From Desulfobacteraceae bacterium (GTDB lineage Bacteria; Desulfobacterota; Desulfobacteria; Desulfobacterales; Desulfobacteraceae), in NCBI GenBank assembly GCA_023140455.1, contig JAGLLQ010000464.1, positions 1 through 6,381 of the forward strand: DNA of 6,381 nucleotides, in the 5' to 3' direction. A program made the position numbers and the translations under genes. This document shows positions 1-5,388 of the stretch, piece by piece. Position 1 is the first letter of the stretch; each line of letters opens with the position of its first letter. The notes beneath the pieces are model-generated. The model was not told the origin of the DNA. It worked only from the letters and a program-made list of their open reading frames with translations, and ran no database searches.

Positions 1-1
1 A

Positions 2-502
2 GATTCTCAATGGTTTGATAATATAAATACAGACAAAAAAGAGACTTTTTCAGATATTGTTCAAAAAAGTTTTTCCGATACTACAGCTAAACTCGAAAAA
101 GAATTAGGTTCAAGTGTTAACTCTTGGGAATGGGGCAAAATGCACACTTTTACTTTAAATCACCCCTTGGGATCTGTAAAGATTCTTGATATGATCTTTA
201 GTTTAAACAAAGGTCAATATGAACTTGGAGGGGCCCTTCATACCATACCTCAATATGCGTATGACTTTAGGAAACCTTTTAAAGTAAATCATGGTCCTTC
301 CCAAAGACATGTTTATGACCTTTCTCAATGGGATAATTCGTTTTCAGTTATTCCAACAGGTAACTCTGGAATCCCTGCAAGCAAACATTATTGTGACCAA
401 ACCGAGTTGTATATAAACGGTGAATTCCATGCTGATTATATAAGCGAAACATTGATAAAAGAGAAGGCAGAATATACTATGGTGATAAATACTGTTCAGT
501 AG
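2..502 (+). CDS. Penicillin acylase family protein (peptidase S45), C-terminal part of the beta subunit; 5' end outside window
   Basis: The reading frame is open from the window edge to the TAG at 500-502, giving 166 visible residues, so this is the 3' end of a longer gene. The family consists of Ntn hydrolases that cleave amide bonds, for example in beta-lactam side chains or N-acyl homoserine lactones. They are made as a precursor that self-cleaves into alpha and beta chains, usually in the periplasm. Visible hallmarks of the beta-chain C-terminus are 'WEWGKMHTFTLNHPLG' near bases 127-174, then 'GPSQRHVYDLSQWD' and 'PTGNSGIPASKHYCDQ' (about bases 293-402), and 'YINGEF' shortly after. This matches the usual family pattern of W-x-W-G-x-x-H, G-x-S-x-R and G-x-S-G-x-P-x-S-x-H-Y-x-D. 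The catalytic N-terminal Ser of the beta chain lies upstream and cannot be checked. Substrate cannot be inferred. An ATG at 140 lies inside the domain and is not the true start. Confidence in the family is high. Confidence 0.9.
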   Translation, partial: DSQWFDNINTDKKETFSDIVQKSFSDTTAKLEKELGSSVNSWEWGKMHTFTLNHPLGSVKILDMIFSLNKGQYELGGALHTIPQYAYDFRKPFKVNHGPSQRHVYDLSQWDNSFSVIPTGNSGIPASKHYCDQTELYINGEFHADYISETLIKEKAEYTMVINTVQ

Positions 503-542
503 ATCAATAAATTGAGTTTTTAGTTTAAATAATCACATTTGT

Positions 543-731
543 TTAAAAAGATGTATATGACTGCGACTGACTGTTAAACGTTGGTATTGTCTCGCTCAAT
601 TTTTGATCACTTAATTGCAAAAAATCTTTATATTTTTCAGAACTAAACCCCGAGCTTGATCCCCAAACCAAAATTAAAAATATGTAAGTTACGAGTTTAA
701 TACTAATGTTGATTAATTGATTTTTTCTCAT
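543..731 (-). CDS. Small exported peptide of unknown function (62 aa)
   Basis: I do not recognise this gene. The frame extends upstream to an ATG at 794, but the ATG at 731-729 is preferred. It has AAGGGAG eight bases upstream, and the protein then begins like a Sec signal peptide: basic MRKNQ, a hydrophobic core 'LVTYIFLILVWG' and a Ser/Gly-rich 'SSSGFSSE' cleavage region. No lipobox Cys is present. The mature part would be only about 35 residues: 'EKYKDFLQLSDQKLSETIP' followed by a Ser/Gln/Thr-rich tail 'TFNSQSQSYTSF'. The 'LSDQ-KLSE' stretch loosely recalls short exported peptides with an L-S-D-x-E-L motif, but it lacks the double Gly typical of bacteriocin leaders, so I assign no function. 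It is convergent with the acylase gene (40 bases between stops) and divergent from the CARDB gene. It may be a real small gene or the remnant of a longer one. Confidence 0.55.
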   Translation of the reverse strand: MRKNQLINISIKLVTYIFLILVWGSSSGFSSEKYKDFLQLSDQKLSETIPTFNSQSQSYTSF

Positions 732-739
732 TTCATTTT

Positions 740-746
740 CTCCCTT
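740..746 (-). promoter_or_regulatory. Ribosome binding site of the small exported peptide
   Basis: On the minus strand AAGGGAG occupies 746-740, followed by eight bases and then the ATG at 731. This site decides the start: the longer frame beginning at 794 has no comparable Shine-Dalgarno, and its extra residues are polar and would spoil the signal peptide. Confidence 0.6.
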
Positions 747-871
747 TTGTATTTTTGGTAATCTTAAATTTGATCTTATGGTTATACAAATCAAATGAGA
801 TAGATTGACTTTAAATTGGTATGAATCGAAAATAGAGGGTATAGAAATATGATTGAAAATAAGGGTAATGT

Positions 872-892
872 AAAAAAATTGAATATTTTTTT
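872..892. repeat. A-tract/T-tract inverted repeat
   Basis: AAAAAAAT at 872-879 is mirrored by ATTTTTTT at 885-892 around a five-base loop. It contains only A and T in the arms, so it is a poor rho-independent terminator. It sits just upstream of the candidate promoter of the CARDB gene. There it could act as curved DNA, an UP-like element or a nucleoid-protein site. In such AT-rich DNA it may also be chance. Confidence 0.35.
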
Positions 893-903
893 AAAATGAA
901 CCT

Positions 904-933
904 TTGTGTTTCTCTTTGTTACATAACTATTAT
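904..933 (+). promoter_or_regulatory. Candidate sigma-70-type promoter for the CARDB gene
   Basis: TTGTGT at 904-909 and TATTAT at 928-933 are separated by 18 bases, giving a plausible -35/-10 pair about 45 bases upstream of the start codon. A second A/T-rich hexamer, GATAAT at 944-949, could serve as an alternative -10. The surroundings are so AT-rich that -10-like hexamers are expected by chance, so this is a weak call. Confidence 0.25.
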
Positions 934-968
934 ATATTAGTAAGATAATATAAAATTGATTCAATTAT

Positions 969-974
969 AAGGAG
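969..974 (+). promoter_or_regulatory. Ribosome binding site of the CARDB gene
   Basis: AAGGAG at 969-974 is followed by five bases and the ATG at 980. It is a near-perfect Shine-Dalgarno and supports that ATG over the internal Met at residue 16. Confidence 0.8.
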
Positions 975-979
975 TTCAT

Positions 980-3310
980 ATGAAATTTTGCTGGAACACA
1001 TTACATTGTAAGACTCAAATTATTATGACCGTTGTTTTCTTTTTGATATCGGGCACCTTCTCAGCAGGTTTTGCAGATAGTAAAAAAAATTTAATACAGC
1101 CTAAAAAACAAATCATCCAAAAAGTCAAACCAGTTGCAGCCCCGCTTGTCAGAGCTAAAAAACTTCCTGATTTGTCAGTCTCAAATATTAAAATAAGTCC
1201 GGCAAACCCGATGGATTCAGATACAATCTTCATAAAGGCTGTTGTGAAAAATATCGGGCAAGTAAAATCGCCTCCTTCAATCTTTAAAATTCAAATAGGT
1301 GGCAAGGTCTATCCACTTATACGTGTTCCCAAGCTGGCTAAAAATCAGCATTGGCAATATAAGACTAAGGTGAATATTAAAAGGCAGGGTAAATATAGAA
1401 TTACTGCCGTTATAAACCCTGATAAAAAAATTCCTGAAAATAATTATAAAAATAATACTGGTATAAAGAATTTCAGAATAAAAAAAATAGCTCCTACACC
1501 AAAAAAGATGACTCCTACACCAAAAAAGATGACTCCTACACCAAAAAAGATGACTCCTAAATCAAAAAGAATGACTCCTACAACAAACAAGATGACTCCT
1601 AAATCAAAAAGGATGACTCCTAAAAAATCTAAGCTGAAAACAGTCGGCAGTCCACCGCCATCAGGACCAACTCCTGTGGACGGGCCTGTTCCATACCCTG
1701 CACCGGCATTGCAGATTAAGCCGATTGAAGTTTCGCTGGCATCCAAATATCATGCAGAAATCCTTGAAATTGATATTAGACATGAACAAGAAGGCTATTA
1801 CTGGGAGGTATTATATAAAAATACCGGCTCAGAACCTCTCCCTAATTGGGGCTATTTTATTCGAGTAGAGCAAATATCTGAAGATGGTTCTGCAGAGACG
1901 GCAGGTCGTGAATGGATTATGGATGTTTTATATCCCGGAAACACGAAAAAATGTGTAGATAATTTGGCGTGGCAAAAAAAGGATGATACTAAAAGTTTAC
2001 GGGTTGCAATATGGCGTAATCATTATACTGGCAATCATAAACTTATTACCAGAAAAACTATTCCTTTTCCTAAAGAAAAACTTACCTTAAAGCCATTGGA
2101 ACTTGCTGTCCAGTTTTCTATAGATATTAGTGAGTTAGAGGTTAAAAAAAATGCAAACCCTGAATATTTGCAATGGCGTGCCCGCATTACTAATGCAGGA
2201 GCAAACAGCCCGTCAAACAATCGTTTAAGAGCCCGAGCTATAATTATTTCAAATGACGGGACAGAAGAGCCTGTATCAGGGAATGACCGAATATTATCAG
2301 GATTGCATCCGGGAGCTTCTTTTTTAACCAATGAAATTATTGCCATGGGAAGTAAGCAACCTGGCATGGATCAATTGAGACTGGAAATCTGGGATACTGA
2401 GAAAAATATTACCATTAAAAGTGCAACTATTCCTTTTCCATCCAATGCAGAGCTAAACGCTGAGCCTGTCTATAGATCACTGCGAATTCAATCTTCAGAA
2501 TATCTGGGGAATGGTCAATGGAATGTTGAGGTTAAAAATACAGGTAACAATAATATTAACCCCAATGAATTGTCTGTTATAGCAAAATATCATATTAATC
2601 AGTCAGTTATGCCGCAAAGCCAGCCTTTTTATAACAATAGTATTATCCCGCCTGGCCAAACTGCAACTATAGAAGGGTTTGGTTTGAGCAATGAAAACGG
2701 ATGTGAAAGTTTCTGGTGTATTGACCTTTTTGTCTACGATTCAGTTAAAGATAAAACTTATACCCATGTAATTAATACTCCCAATGTTTTGTCAGCAACT
2801 ATTGAAGATATTCGTCTTGAAAGAAGTGTATTATCCTACAGGCTTGTAAATATGACACCATACCCGGTCAGAGTGACAGTCGAAATTGAGGTAATAGAAA
2901 TTTGGGATGGTCCAAAACCCCAAAATAATGATAGCAGCTGGTGGGAAGATGTTGTTGATTTTTTAGATGGTGCAGAATTTGATACCTCCGGCCTACAGCC
3001 AGAAGTATTGAAAGGTACTGCCCGCAATGTTGTGTTGTCATCTTATGACCTGCAAGCCGGGGGAACACCCATGTTGGTAATGCTTAACGCATCTACTCTA
3101 AATGCTATGTTGAGGGCAAAGTGTTCAGGAGTTAATTTTTCAGACTATTCCTATCTTTTTAAAAATTTGCGCCTGACACTAAAAACTGGAGTTTTAAATA
3201 CAAACATAGGCAATCTTAATGGACAGGATCCATGTACAACTGCCAGAAGTCTTGACCTAAAAATTATAAGTGAAGGTGGCAGCCGTGATATCCCGGCATT
3301 TGTATGGTAA
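980..3310 (+). CDS. Secreted CARDB-domain protein with heptapeptide-repeat linker and tandem C-terminal beta modules (776 aa)
   Basis: Residues 1-32 form a Sec signal peptide: K11, the hydrophobic core 'IIMTVVFFLISG', and likely cleavage after 'AGFA'. A basic Lys-rich stretch follows (33-61). Residues about 62-167 are a CARDB domain, an Ig-like beta sandwich found in bacterial surface and adhesion-related proteins, marked by 'LPDLSVSNIKISP', 'VVKNIGQ' and 'NPDKKIPENNYKNNT'. Residues 171-218 are a seven-residue repeat of the type TPTPKKM/TPKSKRM, leading into a Pro/Gly linker to about 243. The rest is not a family I can name. Residues about 248-364 and 371-487 look like diverged copies of one beta-rich module: each carries IS-x-DG midway, L-x-PG, and ends in TIPFP. 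A third copy, about 497-601, keeps 'EVKNTG', 'IPPGQ' and 'INTP'. The last ~170 residues contain an acidic Trp pair (654-655) and cysteines 715 and 752. No transmembrane anchor, LPXTG or enzyme motif is seen. An exported structural or adhesive role is inference. Confidence 0.85.
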   Translation: MKFCWNTLHCKTQIIMTVVFFLISGTFSAGFADSKKNLIQPKKQIIQKVKPVAAPLVRAKKLPDLSVSNIKISPANPMDSDTIFIKAVVKNIGQVKSPPSIFKIQIGGKVYPLIRVPKLAKNQHWQYKTKVNIKRQGKYRITAVINPDKKIPENNYKNNTGIKNFRIKKIAPTPKKMTPTPKKMTPTPKKMTPKSKRMTPTTNKMTPKSKRMTPKKSKLKTVGSPPPSGPTPVDGPVPYPAPALQIKPIEVSLASKYHAEILEIDIRHEQEGYYWEVLYKNTGSEPLPNWGYFIRVEQISEDGSAETAGREWIMDVLYPGNTKKCVDNLAWQKKDDTKSLRVAIWRNHYTGNHKLITRKTIPFPKEKLTLKPLELAVQFSIDISELEVKKNANPEYLQWRARITNAGANSPSNNRLRARAIIISNDGTEEPVSGNDRILSGLHPGASFLTNEIIAMGSKQPGMDQLRLEIWDTEKNITIKSATIPFPSNAELNAEPVYRSLRIQSSEYLGNGQWNVEVKNTGNNNINPNELSVIAKYHINQSVMPQSQPFYNNSIIPPGQTATIEGFGLSNENGCESFWCIDLFVYDSVKDKTYTHVINTPNVLSATIEDIRLERSVLSYRLVNMTPYPVRVTVEIEVIEIWDGPKPQNNDSSWWEDVVDFLDGAEFDTSGLQPEVLKGTARNVVLSSYDLQAGGTPMLVMLNASTLNAMLRAKCSGVNFSDYSYLFKNLRLTLKTGVLNTNIGNLNGQDPCTTARSLDLKIISEGGSRDIPAFVW
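1491..1616 (+). repeat. 21-bp in-frame tandem repeat, six copies plus a degenerate seventh
   Basis: The unit CTCCTACACC followed by AAAAAAGATGA is 21 bases long. Copies starting at 1491, 1512 and 1533 are identical. Copies at 1554 and 1596 differ from each other by one base and carry AAATC in place of ACACC. The copy at 1575 is a third variant, and a decayed seventh runs from 1617 to about 1630. It encodes heptapeptides ending in Met (TPTPKKM, TPKSKRM, TPTTNKM) and always keeps frame. The identical leading copies point to recent duplication by slippage. The encoded linker is very basic and Pro-rich, so probably extended. Confidence 0.95.
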
Positions 3311-3311
3311 A

Positions 3312-3335
3312 AATGATTTTAGCTATATAATCATT
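3312..3335. terminator. Short inverted repeat between convergent genes, possible bidirectional terminator
   Basis: AATGATT at 3312-3318 pairs with AATCATT at 3329-3335 around a ten-base loop. It lies at the junction of two converging genes whose stops are 12 bases apart, and the right arm is inside the last codons of the HDOD gene. The stem is short and A/T-rich with no clear U-tract, so it would be a weak terminator. No better candidate exists here. Confidence 0.25.
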
Positions 3336-4174
3336 CGAGCAAGGTCTTTAGCCTTCTCAAAACTGGATTTGATGATTGATTGCATTTTTTCTTCGGAGAT
3401 ATTATAAGTATCTTTTGCTTTGGCAATCAATTCATCTAATCCGTTATTTGAATCATCTTCTCTTAATATTGAAACTAATCTTACAGGGCCTAAAGTGTTA
3501 TGATCATTGTCAACTTTTGGGTTATGATGGTTTTTGATAGCAAGTGCTATATTTTCCGGAAGCCCCCATTCACTGCAGATCCATGTGGCTACTTCTGCAT
3601 GATCCCAATCCAGTACCTCTTGTTCCAGTTGAGCAAGATTACCGCCTTCAAGATGCCATTTTTTAAAAACAGGATCATAATCATCGCTTCTTTGGCAGGC
3701 CAGGAATGGTAAAGCCATATCCTGAAGAAAAGCTGCTGTAAAACATTCAGATTCTTTTGCCGGACATAGAATTTGTGCAAGCTCAAAGGCAAGCATTGCA
3801 CGTCTTGCAGAAGTTAACCAGAAGTCCTTAGGATCATGCCATTGACATATATTTTTTGGAATACCTTTGGCAACACCAACTCCTAAAACCAGAGATTCCA
3901 GCTGGGATAATCCCACAAGCGCAATAGCCTGTGTTAGATTTTCAACTTTATTTTGTGGTGAGAATGCAGCAGAATTTGCAATACTTAAAAGACGCACAGA
4001 AAGACCAGGGTCTACAGAAAGAGATTGTGCAATATCTGAAGCTGAAGAATACGGACTTCTGATTTTTTGCAGTATTTGCAATACAACTGATGGAAATGAC
4101 GGAAGTTCATATTTTCCTAGCACTTTTTTTAATTTTGCTTTAGGACTAACTTTATCTTTAAAAAATGAAAACAT
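3323..4174 (-). CDS. HDOD domain signalling protein (283 aa)
   Basis: The HDOD fold is an HD-superfamily relative used in bacterial signalling, often linked to c-di-GMP, chemotaxis or two-component circuits, and usually without proven catalysis. Here it spans residues about 18-220, nearly the whole protein: 'YELPSFPSVVLQILQ' opens it, followed by 'SLSVDPGLSVRLLSIANSA', 'TQAIALVGLSQLESLVLG', 'AAFLQDMALP' (148-156), 'DHAEVATWICSEWGLPENI' (191-209) and 'AIKNHH' (212-217). The position that is His in active HD enzymes (HD pair) is Gln151-Asp152, so the metal site looks incomplete although H192 and H216/H217 remain. The ~60-residue C-terminal tail is charged and helical with no second domain. No signal peptide or membrane segment is seen, so it should be cytosolic. 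It starts at 4174, with AAGGTGA just upstream, and follows the channel-like gene by 17 bases, which suggests one operon. Confidence 0.9.
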   Translation of the reverse strand: MFSFFKDKVSPKAKLKKVLGKYELPSFPSVVLQILQKIRSPYSSASDIAQSLSVDPGLSVRLLSIANSAAFSPQNKVENLTQAIALVGLSQLESLVLGVGVAKGIPKNICQWHDPKDFWLTSARRAMLAFELAQILCPAKESECFTAAFLQDMALPFLACQRSDDYDPVFKKWHLEGGNLAQLEQEVLDWDHAEVATWICSEWGLPENIALAIKNHHNPKVDNDHNTLGPVRLVSILREDDSNNGLDELIAKAKDTYNISEEKMQSIIKSSFEKAKDLARMII

Positions 4175-4177
4175 ATA

Positions 4178-4184
4178 TCACCTT
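4178..4184 (-). promoter_or_regulatory. Ribosome binding site of the HDOD gene
   Basis: AAGGTGA reads from 4184 to 4178 on the minus strand, three to four bases before the ATG at 4174. It lies within the 17-base gap after the upstream stop codon, so the HDOD gene can be translated from the shared transcript. Confidence 0.65.
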
Positions 4185-4191
4185 ATTTAAT

Positions 4192-5283
4192 TTATTCAGC
4201 CCTCCGGGCCATTTTATTGCCTAAAATACTTAAAAGTCCACCTAATCCCATATACCCTGTGATTGCCTGTAAAGTTACAAAAATTTGTCCGGCTAAAGAT
4301 GCCGGGAGAGCATCCCCATACCCAAGTGTAGTCACTGTAACAATACTGAAATATATAGGTGAGAAAATAGTCTTATGGTCACCATAATCGATGTCCAATT
4401 GTGTATATATTGCTGCAAAAATTAATGTGACACAAGAAAGCCATATAAACCATCGCAAAAGGCTTCGGCCGCAATCAGAAGATGCCCACCAGAGTAAATA
4501 CAGCGCTCTGTGGGAACGGGAAGTGGTTTGAAATTCATAAAGATAATTCTCGTCAGCAATATATCGTCTGACAAGATAAGCACCCCTTAAATCCAATCCT
4601 CTTATATCAGCACCAATCCATTTTGCTTTTTTAAAATTTTTTATGCCAAGTAAACGACAGCCCTGCATATCGGCTAGTTCAAAGTTTGTTCCCTTAACAT
4701 TGCTTTTTTTTAGATCGCTTTCTAAAAGTTTTGACCGTGTAAAGATCGCTCCTGATAAATCTGCCTCTGAAAGCCTGGCATTTTCTAAATTAGAAGCTCT
4801 GAGATCCGCATTAGTTAATATTGATCTACTCAAAGTAGCACTGCTTAAATCCGCATTAATAATATGAGCATGCCTGAGGTCTGCCCCTCCAAATCCACAT
4901 CGTTTAGCGCTGCACTCATTCAGGCTTGCATAGCTGAGATCTGATCCAATAAATTCGCATTCATCCAGAATGACCTGTTCCAGGCTTGTTCTGTGGAATT
5001 TTGAATAGCTTAAAATTGTCCCAGTCAAATTGGATTGGTTAAGGTTGGCATATGAAAAATCATATCCTGATAAATCAAGGTCTGTAAGATCTTCATGAAG
5101 TAATGAAATTCCTCTAAGATCAAGTTGTAAAGGCCGTTTTGAATTCTGCTTTTTACATTCAGTTTTAAGGCGTTGAACCATCTGATGTGATGCAGTTTCT
5201 TCTGTGTCAGGATCTTTTGTATTCCATCGGGATTCAAGAGAGATCACTTCTTCTTCAGTTAAGTTATGTTTTTCATTTTCCAT
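4192..5283 (-). CDS. Pentapeptide-repeat protein fused to a two-TM potassium-channel-like pore (363 aa)
   Basis: The N-terminal ~50 residues are polar and acidic. Residues about 53-238 are pentapeptide repeats of the A(D/N)Lxx type, for example 'GADLRHAHI', 'NADLSSATL', 'NADLRASNL' and 'EADLSGAIF'. These are known to fold as a right-handed quadrilateral beta helix; this stretch would make about nine coils. After a short linker with 'RSHRALYLLWWASSDCGRS' comes an ion-channel module of the Ion_trans_2 type: TM1 about 275-294 ('LLRWFIWLSCVTLIFAAIY'), a pore helix and selectivity filter 'TVTTLGYGD' (316-324), and TM2 about 330-355 ending in 'NKMARRAE'. TLGYGD is a canonical K+ filter, so a tetrameric K+-conducting inner-membrane pore with a cytosolic beta-helix is likely. 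There is no C-terminal RCK or cyclic-nucleotide domain, so the N-terminal helix may be the regulatory part (inference). The ATG at 5283 has GAGG upstream at short spacing. The HDOD gene follows 17 bases later. Confidence 0.9.
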   Translation of the reverse strand: MENEKHNLTEEEVISLESRWNTKDPDTEETASHQMVQRLKTECKKQNSKRPLQLDLRGISLLHEDLTDLDLSGYDFSYANLNQSNLTGTILSYSKFHRTSLEQVILDECEFIGSDLSYASLNECSAKRCGFGGADLRHAHIINADLSSATLSRSILTNADLRASNLENARLSEADLSGAIFTRSKLLESDLKKSNVKGTNFELADMQGCRLLGIKNFKKAKWIGADIRGLDLRGAYLVRRYIADENYLYEFQTTSRSHRALYLLWWASSDCGRSLLRWFIWLSCVTLIFAAIYTQLDIDYGDHKTIFSPIYFSIVTVTTLGYGDALPASLAGQIFVTLQAITGYMGLGGLLSILGNKMARRAE

Positions 5284-5291
5284 AATACCTC

Positions 5292-5316
5292 ATATTTGTA
5301 TTATTTTTGCAAATAT
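5292..5316. repeat. Short inverted repeat just upstream of the channel gene
   Basis: ATATTTG at 5292-5298 pairs with CAAATAT at 5310-5316 across an 11-base loop. The near arm abuts the Shine-Dalgarno (GAGGT, 5291-5287) of the channel-like gene. It could be an operator half-site pair or a weak 5'-leader hairpin. Because it is short and A/T-rich, chance is a real alternative. Confidence 0.25.
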
Positions 5317-5359
5317 ACAGACTCGCTTATCAAATAATTTGACGAATGATTATGCAGTT

Positions 5360-5388
5360 ATAATATACCAATTTGATTTAAAATTAAA
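5360..5388 (-). promoter_or_regulatory. Candidate promoter for the channel-HDOD gene pair
   Basis: On the minus strand TTTAAT (5388-5383) and TATTAT (5365-5360) are spaced by 17 bases, about 77 bases before the channel start. The -35 is poor against TTGACA. The pair overlaps the end of the kinase gene. The 100-base gap makes a separate promoter reasonable, but read-through from the kinase is equally possible. Confidence 0.22.

Larger units (their letters stand above)
732..979. other. Divergent AT-rich intergenic region between the small peptide gene and the CARDB gene
   Basis: These 248 bases separate two gene starts that point away from each other, so both promoters should lie here. The segment is strongly A/T-rich, with no open frame of useful length and no tRNA-like or riboswitch-like fold that I can see. 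It holds an A-tract inverted repeat (872-892), a candidate sigma-70 promoter for the rightward gene (904-933), and the two ribosome binding sites. A short direct repeat, AGGGTA at 836-841 and 862-867, is present but could be chance. I see no sigma-54 (GG-N10-GC) element. Confidence 0.6.

Noticed and set aside
503..542. Terminator between the acylase and the small peptide gene
   Set aside because: Only very short A/T-rich pairings can be drawn, with no GC stem followed by a T-run, so no terminator is called.
1444..1746. Minus-strand 100-residue frame with repeated GVIFFGV/GVILFDL units, looking like a repetitive membrane protein
   Set aside because: It is the antisense reading of the 21-bp repeat within the CARDB gene. 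It has no ribosome binding site, and the sense frame has a signal peptide and recognised domain.
2035..2367. Minus-strand 110-residue frame within the CARDB gene
   Set aside because: It lies opposite a repeat module conserved within the sense protein. There is no ribosome binding site, and the residue pattern is low in information.
3867..4190. Plus-strand 107-residue frame opposite the HDOD gene
   Set aside because: It is antisense to a clear HDOD domain. The composition is unlike a real protein and there is no start signal.
5025..5237. Minus-strand 70-residue frame inside the channel-like gene
   Set aside because: It is an out-of-frame shadow of the pentapeptide-repeat region, with no ribosome binding site and no recognisable motif.
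4643..5240. Regularly spaced short DNA motifs across the pentapeptide region, resembling a repeat array
   Set aside because: The 15-base periodicity follows from the five-residue protein repeat. There are no identical spacer-separated repeats, so it is not CRISPR or a DNA-level array.
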